A stretch of 64,000 bases of DNA from Echinarachnius parma (taxonomy: Eukaryota > Echinodermata > Echinoidea > Clypeasteroida > Echinarachniidae). Shown piece by piece: positions 11,454 through 24,600 of this stretch. Position numbers and translations under genes: made by a program. Below the pieces are notes generated by a model. The model made no database searches. It was not told the origin of the DNA and saw only the letters and a list, made by a program, of their open reading frames with translations. Every line of letters begins with the position of its first letter. The stretch's first letter is position 1. The stretch covers positions 40,209 to 104,208 of the forward strand of contig JBAMJV010003016.1 of NCBI GenBank assembly GCA_037951105.1. The letters are read 5' to 3'.

Positions 11454-12650
11454 ATGCGGTCCGTCTCTGTTCAGAAGCTTTCAGAACTGCAGACAAATGT
11501 GGCCAAGATCAGAAATATCTGCATTTTGGCCCATGTTGATCATGGTAAGAAATCAATATTGTTCCGTGTTCCATATTAGATTTTGCAATCCCCAATCAAG
11601 AGTTAATACAAAGGACACACCAGGTTCCCCTCTGGAAATGGGTTAATACAGTTTTTTTATAAAAATGCAAAGTTTTTAAGAACAATTCAATATTCATGAA
11701 CAAAAATAATACAAAAATGACAAAAAATGGATGGTTTATTGTTCTTGGCTTGGTTGTTACAGCAAAACATTGATTGGCCAAAGTTAATTTATGTTCGTAA
11801 TTATTTTTTAGTCGCTTTTTTACATAATTTGTCGGGCTGGTGTTAAATAAGTACAGTGTAATTTATTAGATTTCGCATTTAGCACATTTTATATAATTAT
11901 ATCAATTCTTTTTGGAGTATTTGGTATTGTTTTTGTTATTCAATATTTGTTTCTGTTTTACTACTTCCCCCCAAATACCACAGGTAAAACCACCCTGGCT
12001 GATGCCCTGATTTCCAGCAATGGGATCATCTCGTCACGCATGGCTGGGAAACTGAGGTACTTGGACAGCAGGGAGGATGAGCAGCTACGAGGCATCACCA
12101 TGAAGTCCAGTGCCATCTCACTCCTCTACAGCAGCGGGCCAGGTGAGGGCGCTGCGTTGTTTGTAATATTGTCAAATTTAATTGAAAAGTGGTTAATTTT
12201 CTGTGATAAAATAAATGCACTTGATTTTTAGTCAGGCAAGCTGAGGTATTTATTTATTTCATTTCATTTTTAGCTCATCCGGCCCGAAGGGCCCGATGAG
12301 CTTATGCCATGGCGTGGCGTCCGTCGTCCGTCCGTCCGTCCGTCCGTCCGTCCGTCCGTCCGTCCACAGTTTTCAAAATGCTTTTTTTCGTTATTTTTCA
12401 ACCGATTTTGATTCTGATTGTTTCATATGATAGGGCTAGGAGGGGGATTTAAAACTTCTACACAGAATCATGAAATTCATTATCTATGGTAATTTATGCA
12501 AATTTATTCGAAATCACAAAAAATACTTCTTCTCCTTCATTTCTTGACCGATTTTGATTTGGTTTGCTTTATCTGGTAGAGCTAACTTTGGTACACTAAA
12601 CTTCTACACAGAATTTTGAAATTTTTCTCCATTAATTAATTATGGTAATT

Positions 12651-12682
<32 letters not shown>

Positions 12683-15600
12683 TTTATTTTATTTATTTTT
12701 TATTTTTTTATTTATTTTTTTAATTTTTTTAAAAAATTTATTTTTAAAAATTAATTAATTTATATATTTATTTATTTATTTATTTTTTTTTTGTTTTCCC
12801 CATGTCCCTTCCGGGGCGTCAAATTTATATTTTTTTCACTCTAATTTTAAAAAAAAAATTGTACCACATGAAATTTGCGATATTTGATGTTGCGAGATGG
12901 CGGATGAGCGCTACGTCATTGACGTTCTGGTTTTAATTCTCCACTCGTGGGATGGATTGCCATTGTCAGCTAAAAGCTATTTGTGACCGGTTATAGCAAA
13001 ACCCTGCACTTGTCGGTAACAATCAAAATGTAGATTTTCATACCATTAGAAAGGCCTCATCACAATCTTTCATTTGATACTTTGTTCTAACAAATAGGTC
13101 AATAAACCCACCAAGTGCCTGCAACTGTATATCCGCATCATGCAGAGTTTGTTTGCAGTATCAAGAAGAAGAAGAAGAAGAAGAAGTTTCAATTTAACAT
13201 TCATAAGTCTGTTACACACATGTGAACTTAAAATGCCATTTCTTCAAAACATTCATCTTATTCCTCTACAGCAGTGGCCCAGCCGCCCAGGAGAAGGCAA
13301 CATTTGTAGTATCAGATTAATTGAAATGGCAGCCATTTCTTACTGTCAGAATGTTTTTTGGGTTGTCCGTCCATCCGTCCGTCCGTCCGTACGTACGTCC
13401 GTCCGTCCGTCCGTCCCGTTTTCGTTCTCGCGATATATCAAGAACCAGTTGACGGATCAATTTCAAACTTGGTATGAGTGTACATATTGGGGTGACAATG
13501 ATCTGATTAGATTTTAGGGGTCATGAGGTCAAAGGTCAAGGTCACAGGACTCAATATATATGGGCAATTCCGTATGAGAGAAGGCAAAAACACCACATCT
13601 CAAAGTTGAGCAATCTTCCCTAAATCAAACTGTTATCAATAGAGGAAAACTTGAATTTTAGGAAACTGAAAACCGTTTGTATATAGCTCGATTGGTTTTT
13701 CAAATATTTCTGCTTGAATTGAACAGAAATTTATGACCTTTTATTCATAAATCAGCTTCATTTTGTGAAAATAAAGTGAATCTTTTAATTCAATGACTGT
13801 TTCTGCTCATTTTCTCATATTTTCCATACGATGTTGTAACAAACACAAATTGTAAAGCATGGGCAGTAACTTCATTGCATATTTTTTTGAGAAATTGTTT
13901 TAATCTATGCACATTTGATCGTAATTCCGTTACGATAAAACGATTTAAGTTTTTCTCAATATCTTATTACTTGTTCTTTAGTCATGTCATTGTGAATTCT
14001 CTTCCTTCACCATAGTCCTAAGAACTTCCAACATAATTTTCTGAAATAATGTCACTACTTTTTTCAAAAATGGCGTAACAGTATTAGTAATTCCGTTACG
14101 TAACGGAATTACATGCACATGGTTTGTAAGGTATTGAATGATATTGCTGAAAATAACATTTTTTCTTGTTCTGAATGTAGAAATACACTTTAAATAGCAT
14201 GAACTGTAGCCATGTAGACAATAAGTCATTATACATACATTACATGTACTGTACAATGTTACTTTATCTGACTCATTACCTCACATGCTTCATATTGCAT
14301 CAATGGTGATTTAACTAAATTGATACACGATAGATAATTTCTCTAATTTCTCCATGAACATAATAGAGATGATAATGTTCTATCATTAAATTAGTTTCCA
14401 GCAAGACCCACTTGACTGAAATTATGAAGATGCAGCAGATTCATGTTTGTACTTTAGAAAGGGAAAAACGAAAACAATAACAAAAATTTAAAAATATCCA
14501 GTAATTAGTATGACACTGGTTCTACATTTATTTTCTCACATTAATTTACATTGATGTATTTTAAGATATAAATCATACCTTCAACTTTCAGAAGATTTAA
14601 TATTAATAATTTTGTATGTAGATTTGAATATCATTCATCAGTTAAGGGCTCATAACTCACCATTAATTATGTAAATTTGTATTAAACTGAAGCATATAAA
14701 ATCAAACATAAATACAGAATAGGCTTCAAGATATTCAAAACTATACATAATACAGGCTAAGATATGTTTTATTCATTATCATAAAGTCAGAATTCATTGA
14801 GTGTTCAGTGTGCTTCTGTATGCAGATCAAAGAAGATGTACAAAGTATTTGCATTTTCAAATGGGAATTCCTAAAGGTGTCTTTCATTTTTTGCAATTTG
14901 ATTTTTATATTTTAAATGCCAACTTTTTGTATTTGGATCATACATGTTTATATCCGTACATGTGTATTTCATGAAATGAATGAAAACGCATTCTAAATTG
15001 ATTTGAGAGTAAATTAAGATCACTTTAGGATGAATTTTTAAAAGAATAATTTTAGAATATAACAAGAGTTTATATAACAAATCTTGATTTGTTTGTAATT
15101 CTGTTACGCACACACATAAATTCAGGACTTGTTCTGGTCCTTATATAAGAGTTTAACAATGCATACATTGTTTAACAATGCATACAAATTAACAATGCAT
15201 ACAAATTCTTTACTATAGACTGTACGCAGAAAAATGTAACCAAGAAAATAGAAATTGCATTTTCATGGGTGGATTCATGGGTGGATTTCACAGGCGTAAT
15301 TCCGTTACAGTGACATTCATTTGTCTTAAGGTAATTTCAGAGGTTAAAATAGATCATTTCTGGAAAAAAGATGTACCAAATTCAAGTTTGTAACTTAAAT
15401 GATAAGTTTTTATTACCAATGAAGAATTGTTTGTGGTAGCTTTTGCAGAAAATCATTACAAAGTTAGTGTTGAATAAAAGACCCCTTTCCGTTATGATTG
15501 TATTTTGGTCTCCTGACGCTACAGTGTTATAGATTTGTACCTCTAGTACCCCTGCCAGTTATTAAAGTTGTAAAAACTGTGGAAGTGAAAGGAATTTTAA

Positions 15601-18600
15601 ATATGATTAAGAAAACAGAGCTAAAAATCACTTATATGTCATTCTGTAACAGTGGAATTGCCCATTCACAATGCATTTCCATTCACACAGATTTCCAATA
15701 TTCAGGAAGTTTACGAGGCTTTATAGCATTGAAAGTTGAATTATTTGACCTGTTTGTGATTTTAAATTGTTTAAATGTTTCTTGATATTGATGATGTGCA
15801 GTTCTTTAGCATGTCACATAATGTAGGTACTTTTTTTTTTTTTTTACTTTGGGTTTTTTCACAATTTAACCATTTTTCTTGAAGTAAAGGAAAAATTAAA
15901 AAATGTTGCTATTTTTTACTTCAAATATGGTTATTATTGTCAAAGTATTGATTTTTGAAAAGTATTGAAGCTAAAATGTGAATTTGTTGTTGTTCATGTA
16001 CCGATTTGTGGAAAAGTTGATCCCACTGCTCAAGTTGTGTAATTCCGTTACACACTTTAGTGGACATAGTTTCTAGGATTTTTCTTTCATTTAATTGATG
16101 CAATCCTTTTTAATTTCTTGCCTACTAATATGAAGCTGAAAATAAACCGAAATAAAGCTGGAGTTTAGCAATATTTTTTTCAAATTTCACTCTTATTTGT
16201 ATTTTGGCCATATTTTCATTTGTTTTACACATAACAAGTTCAAAAATTGCTTTACAGATATGTCAAATTATGGTTTATATTCAAGTGCTAGATAGCCTTG
16301 ATGTTTGCATTAGCATGTAAGAAAAGTTTAGTGCAAAATAATTGAGTTTTCCTTGTAACTTTCAGAGATGTAATTCCGTTACAAATTTGTGTAATTCCGT
16401 TACAGTGGTCTTTTTTCAAAAAAGTGAATTTGTGAACTTATCATTGTGTTGTTTATGCACGTACTTGTTCCAAAATGAAGTTGACATTATCAAGATAGAA
16501 AAAATACATAAAATCAGTTTCAAAGTGTCTTATATTTCAGAGAAACTCAACGCAAACTTGTAGCAAAAAAAAAACTCCATTCTCCGGTAATTCCGTTACG
16601 GTCACACATATTGGTCTAGTGTGCAACAACACATGGAAGATATAAAACCATTTCCCTATCATGTTGTAGCCTGGTTACCCGTGCAACTTATATAAGTATC
16701 AAAATTTACTTAAGTCATGAGAATATTGCGCAGGGAATGAAATAATGAGCAAAAAACGTCTCTGAATGTAATTCCGTTATGGTGGAATTGCCCATATACA
16801 AAAATGCCTCGTTCTCGCGATATCTCAAGAACTGGTTGACGGATCAAATTCAAACTTGGTATTAGTGTAGATATTGGGGTGGCAATGATCTGATTAGATT
16901 TTGGGGTTCATGAGGTCAAAGGTCAAGGTCACAGGACTCAATGTATGTGCAAAAATGCCTCGTTCTTGCGATATCTCAAGAACCGGTTGACAGATCAATT
17001 TCAAACTTGGTATGAGTGTACATATCGGGGTGCCACTGATCTGATTAGATTTGGGGGGTCATGAGGTCAAAGGTCAAGGTCACAGGACTCAATACGTATG
17101 CGAAAATGGCTTGTAATGGCAAAATTTCAAGAACTGAATGTTAGATTTCAATCAAACTCGGTACCTGAATGTATCATAAAGAGTCAACGTAGCCATAAAA
17201 TGTTGGGGTCATGAGGTTGAGGTCAAGGTCACGGGACTCATTATACATGCAAAAAAGCTTGTAATGCCAAAATCTCAAGAACTAAATGTCAGATTTCAAT
17301 CAAACTTGGTACCTGAATGTTTTTTAGGGAGCCATCAAAGATTGGGGTCATATGGTCAAGGTCACAGGACTCAAAATATATGAAAAATATTTTTAAAAAT
17401 TAAATCAGTGCGTGTTAATTTGGGCTTGATATTAAAATCGCGTAATAGCGGAGGCATAATTTTCGATTGCGCGCAATCGAAGATCCATCTAGTTTGAAAT
17501 TTATTTATTCTCCACTCATGGGATGGATTGCCCTTGTCAGCTACAAGCTGTTTTTCAAAGGGGTCCAATTGAACGTCAGGGCGGACAAAGCATTGTACTA
17601 TGAAGTCCAATGTTATCTCATTCATCTACAGCAGTGGCCCAGCAGCCCAGGTGAAGGCAACGTTTGTAAATGTCAAATTTATTGAGATGGCAGCCATTTC
17701 TAACTGTAAGGAATGTGCCTAGCTGTCTTCTCATTTTCATAATTTGTATAAATGTTCTGTTTTGTTGTATCATTGTAGTTCTTTTGTCATTGTATTTTAT
17801 GAGATATGAAATAAATTGTCAATTCTATTCAAATTCTTTCTTCATTCAATCCTGCAGGTGAGGAGTACCTTGTGAATCTGATTGACTCCCCTGGTCATGT
17901 GGACTTCTCCAGCGAAGTGTCGACTGCAGTTCGGCTCTGTGAGGGCGCACTTGTGGTTGTAGATGTAGTAGAGGGAGTTTGTCCACAGGTAATTCTTATT
18001 TCATGTCTGTTACAAGGGTTGCATGGAACATGAACTTTTTAAATTTAAATTCTTTAATTCTAGTATTCTCTGCTTCATGGGTAATAATTTAAAGGTATGC
18101 TACAGCTAAAGGGACAAAATGACCTAATTACTAGTAATCAGAGACTAACACTTTATGAATTATTTATGATATTGAGTCTCAAAAACAGTATAGCTAATTT
18201 CAGAATGTATGTCCTTTGAAGACTTATCAATAAAGAGCTGTTACTTGGCATGTACTCCGATAATTTGTGTATGTTGAGTCAAGCATGGGTAAAAGAAAAA
18301 AAAGTTGGGTCCTAAGGGAGATTTAACTACCAGACCAGCAGGCTAAAATACATGACTTGCAGGTTGAGTTTGGAGCTTTGTATATTTTCTTTGATTATTC
18401 TCACCTAAATGATTGTTTAAATTAAGTGATTTCCTAATTTTTTACATGAATCGCATAATTCTAATTGTATAAATTATTTACACAGACACACGTGGTGTTG
18501 CGCCAGGCCTGGCTGGAGCACATAAAACCATGTTTGGTCCTAAACAAGATTGATCGTCTGATCAGCGAGCTGAAGTACACCCCCATGGAGGCCCACCTGC

Positions 18601-21600
18601 ACCTACAGCAAGTCCTGGAGCAGGTCAACGCTGTTGTTGGGAACCTCTATGCTTCAGACGTTCTCGAGAAGGTCTCATCTGTGAGTATAGACACAACCAA
18701 AATTTTGTTTTGTTTATTTCAGTGCAGTGTTTCTAAAAATTGAACAGTTCATTTAAAAAACATTTCTGATTGCATACACTCAACAGTCTCCTTGATTTAA
18801 CCCTCCGTCTACGGGGATGTAAATAAGTCATAAGGGATGCAGTGCCCCTATTCATAAAAATAAAAGGGCCAAGTATTACAGCAACACAAAGTTTTCTTAA
18901 TCGCTACTCATGGCACAATTAACACTGTTGTTTTAAAACAGACTTTAAAAATGAATATTGGAACTTTTATAGGCTCTTGTAATATCTCATCTTACTTATT
19001 TCATATTAAATCAGACTCTTCAGGACTTACTGCAATTTTTTTTCTTCTAAAAAATCATCTCGACCCTATGTTATTTTGATCTAGAAATACATGAGACAAA
19101 CAAGTCAACAGATACCACAGGTGATGAGCAAGATAAAAGAGGAGGGGCAGTGGGGGAGGAGGAGGGGAGCAGCAGGTTTTGACTCGAGTGATGGCTTTGA
19201 TGACTCCCGTGACATTAAAATATTATTCTCTCCTGATCAGCCAACAACAAGAGATTCATCTAATTTTATACATTTTCTTGATCTAGAAATCATCACAAGA
19301 GACAAACAAGTCATCAGATGCTACCAGTGATGCCCAAGATAAAGGAGGAGGAGGAGGAGGAGGAGGAGGAGAGCAGGTATATGACTGGAGTGATGGCTTG
19401 GAGGACTCTGATGACTCTCACATCTACTTCTCTCCCGACCAAGGCAATGTCATATTCGCCAGTGCCTATGATGGTTGGGGTTTCAGGTAATTATTTCAAG
19501 AATGCTCTTGGCCTTCTTGGAATATAATAAATTCCCTCCTAAATGTTTCAATTCCCATGAAGTCCATACATTAAGTTACTGTAAGCAATGTGTAAAGTGA
19601 TATTGTGATTCGTCAATAGACGTTGTAGGTTTTAACTGGGGAGGGTTATCAGTAAAAAATTACTCCTTTATCTACTAAGAACTCTTCCTTTACATAAGTG
19701 TCAATGATGGATGGGGTTTCAGGTAGTGTATAGGCTAATATATTGGCAAATATAGTTCAACGAGAACTCTTTTCCTAGTTTGAAAATGAGTATATGAAAT
19801 GGTGCATATATCTTATACTTCAATATATCTTCTCCTCTTTTAGCAATGAAAAAGATTAGCCAGCATCTTTTTCATTGCTAAAAGAGAAGTAAATATATTG
19901 AAGTATAATATTTTGATTGGGCTTTTGTCAAGAAACTGGTAGCTGTGTCAATTGTTTGTATTGTGGGGTAATATGAGAATTTAATTAGCATCATATTGTA
20001 ATTATGTTTTAAATTGTTTACAATTTTAAATAAGATAATAGTCATGCTTCTAGCAAACCATAGAACTAGCTGTATAATCCAGTTTAGATGCAGTTACCTC
20101 AATGTACATTATTCCATTATTAGTCATGTCTCCATTTATTTACTTTTTACATTTCAGCATTAACCATTTTGCGGAAATGTTTGCCAGCAAGTTGGGGCTG
20201 CGAGCTGATGTGCTTCGCAAGACCCTGTGGGGGGACTTCTTCCTGCATGCCAAATCAAAGAGGATCATGAAAGGAGCACAGGTATTATTTATTTCTTCAT
20301 TGATTTATTGTAAACTTTTCAGTGCAACTGTTTCAGCAACTTTATTTGGTTTATTGAACTTAGTGGTCATATTCTTTTCCTACCCTCAATATAAAGTTAT
20401 TTGACAGTTGTTTCAGATGATTATCAAATGTAACTGATATTGAAGAACTAAAAGGGATGTTTTCATATAATTAGGGTTTGTTCCCGAATTCCCCCCCCCC
20501 CCCCCCCTTTCACACTTTAATAGACCAGGGAGTGTTGCATGACAAGTTGCAATTAATTGCAAGTTTTGATTATTCACAAGTCTGAAATTGCCTAAATGCG
20601 CAAATCTAATCAGTTCCTTGTTTAGATTGTAGATTTGTCAGATTTTGACCTTGCCTTTCTTTATTGCACAGGCTAAAGCCAAGAAGCCGTTGTTTGTGCA
20701 GTTCATCCTGGAGAATATCTGGTCTCTGTACGACACAGTGCTTGTCAGAAAGTAAGTAGGAAACCATCTTCAACATTTCTTTATAAGCTAGAGTTAATTC
20801 TAACTCTTTTGGTGCAAGAGCCGCAAATTATGACTATCCTATACACATAATTTCAAAAGAGATGCAATTTGTGAAAAGAAATTAAAAACACAAGGAAAAC
20901 AATTGATACAGCTGAGCTGAGAAGTTCATAGCATTTTTCAGTGAGTAGGCTGTACTTCATGAAATCTGTGTGAAGTAAACCAACAGTTTTTATTCTCTTT
21001 TTTTGTGTGCTTCTCCTTCCTCCTTCTCTTGCTCTTTCCCCATCTCTCTCCCCCCTTTCTCTTTTCTTTTGTCTCTCCTTTTTTTCACTTTCATTTTCTA
21101 TTTATCACATTCCTACTTGTTTACAGAAAGCTTGTAACTTTCCTTCCTGCCTAGAACAAAGGACACCTGCATCATGTACATTTCACATTCCTCATTCTCC
21201 TCCTACACATTCCAACGTTGTAGATTCCATCTTGAAAAAGAAAAGTGTTACCAATCTAACTGTTGTTGATTTTGTTACTGTTCTAAAGGCTGTGATGGGC
21301 GAAAGACATGTTTACAAAAAGCTTGTAACTTTCCTTCCTGCCCATAGCAATGGGCAGCTGCATAATGTAAATTTCACATTCCACCAACCCTCTCCCTCTG
21401 AAAGTGAGGAGTTACCATCAAAACTATGTTGTGTTTTCTTTTTAAATTCTGGGGATGGGGGGGGGCAATTAATTAGATGTGTGTATAAAAAAAAAACATG
21501 TTTTTAAAAATATTTGTAATACAGGGTGGCCCAGAAATAACGGAACGGGGCACTTTCCAAAATAAAGTAAAAAATTGACTGGGTCCATCGGATAGTGTGT

Positions 21601-24600
21601 CCTTTCAAATGAAAATTGATACCAAGAACATTAATTTTGGTCGTGCAGTTTTTGTTTTAGAGCGCTGTGAGTGACACCATGTCAGGGTTCATTTTTCTTC
21701 AATTTTGAATGACCTATTGGCTAAAGAATGACCCGAACGTCTTGTCATAGAATGACGGTACGCTCAAGATGCGGACACCTTTGTTAATGTGCATTCGACT
21801 GAATAACCAAAGCGCCGTACTTCTATGACGAGCCGTTCGGGTCATTATTTAGCCAATAGATCAGTCAAAATGGAAGAAAAATGAACCCTGACATGGTGTC
21901 ACTCACAGAGCTCTAAAACAAAAACGGCACGACCAAAATTAATGTTCTTGGTATCAATTTTCATTTGAAAAGACACACTATCCAATGGACCCAGTCATTT
22001 CGTTACTTTATTTTGGGAAGTGCCCCGTTCCGTTATTTCTGGGCCACCCTGTATAATTTCAATGATCTTTGTAGCTTTCATTTAAGAATATCAAGGCCTA
22101 AATAAATCACACTAGTAATGACATGTATGATTTGTTTGTGTGTAAGTTACTCAAGATTTTATCACACAAATATTTCACTTCCAGGCAGGCAATTATGAAA
22201 TGTAGGATTAAAGGTAAAGGCCAGTTTTGGAAACGCCCCCCTCTCAAAAAAATGAAATGGAAGCTCTTATTACCAATAATGTGAAAGAATATAATTGTAC
22301 TAATATAGGATTATCCAAATTTGGCCAAGAAACCGCCTACTAATTGATATGTTTGCAAAATTATAAATTGATCTAGGACGGATAGATATCGCCATTGCGG
22401 AATCGCTCATACGCTACATGTATTACGACCACGAGGTGTACACGAGGTGTCGCGCTATACAGGCTTGTTTTTTGCCCACAAATCATATTCATATAAGAAC
22501 TAAACCATTCCTTTCCATTTAACCTATTTAGAGACTGATCCTGAAAATACTCCAGCTGGGTCTATGAGAATGCATTTTATAGCCAAATAACATACTCTTG
22601 AATGAGTTAACCTGTTCAGGACTGGTCCCGAAAAATAAATGAGCTGGGGTCTATGGAGAATGTATTTCATATCAAAATCAAATAGTCTTGAACTGGTTTG
22701 TAATAGTTTTATCAATATCTGCATGGTCACATTTTTCTTTTTTGTACAGGGACAAAGAGAAGATGGAGAAGATTGTACATTCTCTGGGACTGAAGCTGGC
22801 AGGTCGTGACCTTCGACACAACGACCCCAGAATCCACTTGCAGGCCATCTGTAATCAGTGGATTCCTGTCTCAACGGCAGTTTTGTGTATCCTTTTGTAA
22901 TATTTTCTGTTACTGTTTGCATTTAAGCAGTTTTCAGCAGTATTTTTGCATCATCACTGTTTGGATAAATGAAAGTGTGTCCCAAAATAGCACGGGCATA
23001 GCGAGTTACATAATACCTATTCAACTGGGGGGATGGATGAATAGATCATCCCCCCAGTTGAATGGGTATCAATGACATGTCTACGCCCGTGCAAAATAGT
23101 ATGCTTCATATCATTGGTTTATGATAACAATCACTTTTGTAAATATGATAAATATATTAAATACATGAAAAAATGGTTGAAATGTTACATCAGTAATTAT
23201 GGAAGGACTGGCCTCGACTAGCAGTCTTCACTATAGTTGTTTTTGTTTTTACCAGTTATATATTCTGTCAATTGTGATTATCAGTGTGTGTTTTTTTTGG
23301 TAAATATATTTGGTTTCATTCCAAAATCAAACCAATGTTTTGGTGATTAAATGGCCCATTCTGTTACACCAGTCATGTATTCTGCTGACTTGTGCCAGTA
23401 TGTAGCAGCCCTATACCATGAATTGAGCATTCTGTTCACAACATTTGGCTTGATTTTGGAACAGCATATCTCCTTTGGTAATTGTTTGCTATGGAAGTAC
23501 TTATATGATTGTAAATATTGAACATCTATGAGGAATGTTGTTTTTCTTAAAAAATGCTTAGAAAATGTCGGTGGATACGAATTAAGAAAAGAAAGAAAAA
23601 TACAGAATGCCATGATTCCTTGACAAATACTTGCTGTTTAGCCATGATATGTGAGAAGCTGCCTAGCCCTACAGATGTGAGTGAGGAAAGGATTGAGAAG
23701 CTCATGTGCAGTGGGGGACAGCGATTTGATACCCTCCCAGCGGAATCACAACAACTCAAATCAGGTATTATTGAATATATGTGAAGAATATTATCGGTAG
23801 TATTAAAAAAAGTTAAAAGTTAATATTGTGGTGTTTAGAAGGTTGCATAGCCCTACTGATGTGAGTGATGAGAGGATAGCAAAACTGATGTGTAGCGGTG
23901 GACAGCAATTTGATACCCTCCCTGCCGAATCACATCAACTCAAATCAGGTATTTAGTTCAATTATTTCAAATATGTAAAGAATGTTGTTATTAAGAGAGT
24001 TTGTTGTAATTAATGTGGTATTTGGAAGGTTGCCTAGCCCTACAAATGTGAGTGAGGAGAGAATATAGCTAAACTAATGTGCAGCGGTGGACAGCAATTT
24101 GATACCCTCCCTGCCGAATCACATCAACTCAAGTTAGGTAGGTATTTATTTATTTATTTTAATTGTCATCTTACATTACAGTTTGTGGTCTTCGTTTCAG
24201 TAGGCTTTGCAATTTCTTCACTTGGTCTATCTTGACTTGAACATTAGCTTATAATTTTAGCACATGTTTATGTTTGCTGTTAGAAGATTTTTTGTTTACA
24301 CATTTGTAAATTTAACACATAAACCTTGATTATGGATATACATTTCCATTTATTTCATAGCAATATATCAATGAACAATCCATGATCCCACTGCATTCCA
24401 ATGTAAATGTGTATTTTTCTCTTTTGTTCCTTTTGTTTTATGTAGCTTTCCAGAGCTCAGATGCAAGTCCCGATGCACCAGTCATTGTGTACATCTCCAA
24501 GATGGTTGCTGTGGAGAGCCGCATGTTACCACAAAACAGACCAAAGTAACTGACATTTGGTGCATTTCTAGTAGTTATAATAAAGTGTGATGCATTTATG

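Noticed and set aside
19085-19255. Mutually exclusive alternative exon 5 of EFL1
   Set aside because: The frame is open and the acceptor matches, but there is no splice donor and the conserved [14 protein letters not shown] end is missing.
23839-24137. Alternative exon 9 copies of EFL1
   Set aside because: Copy a has a one-base insertion that misphases the only nearby acceptor; copy b has an in-frame break; both lack the first part of the exon.
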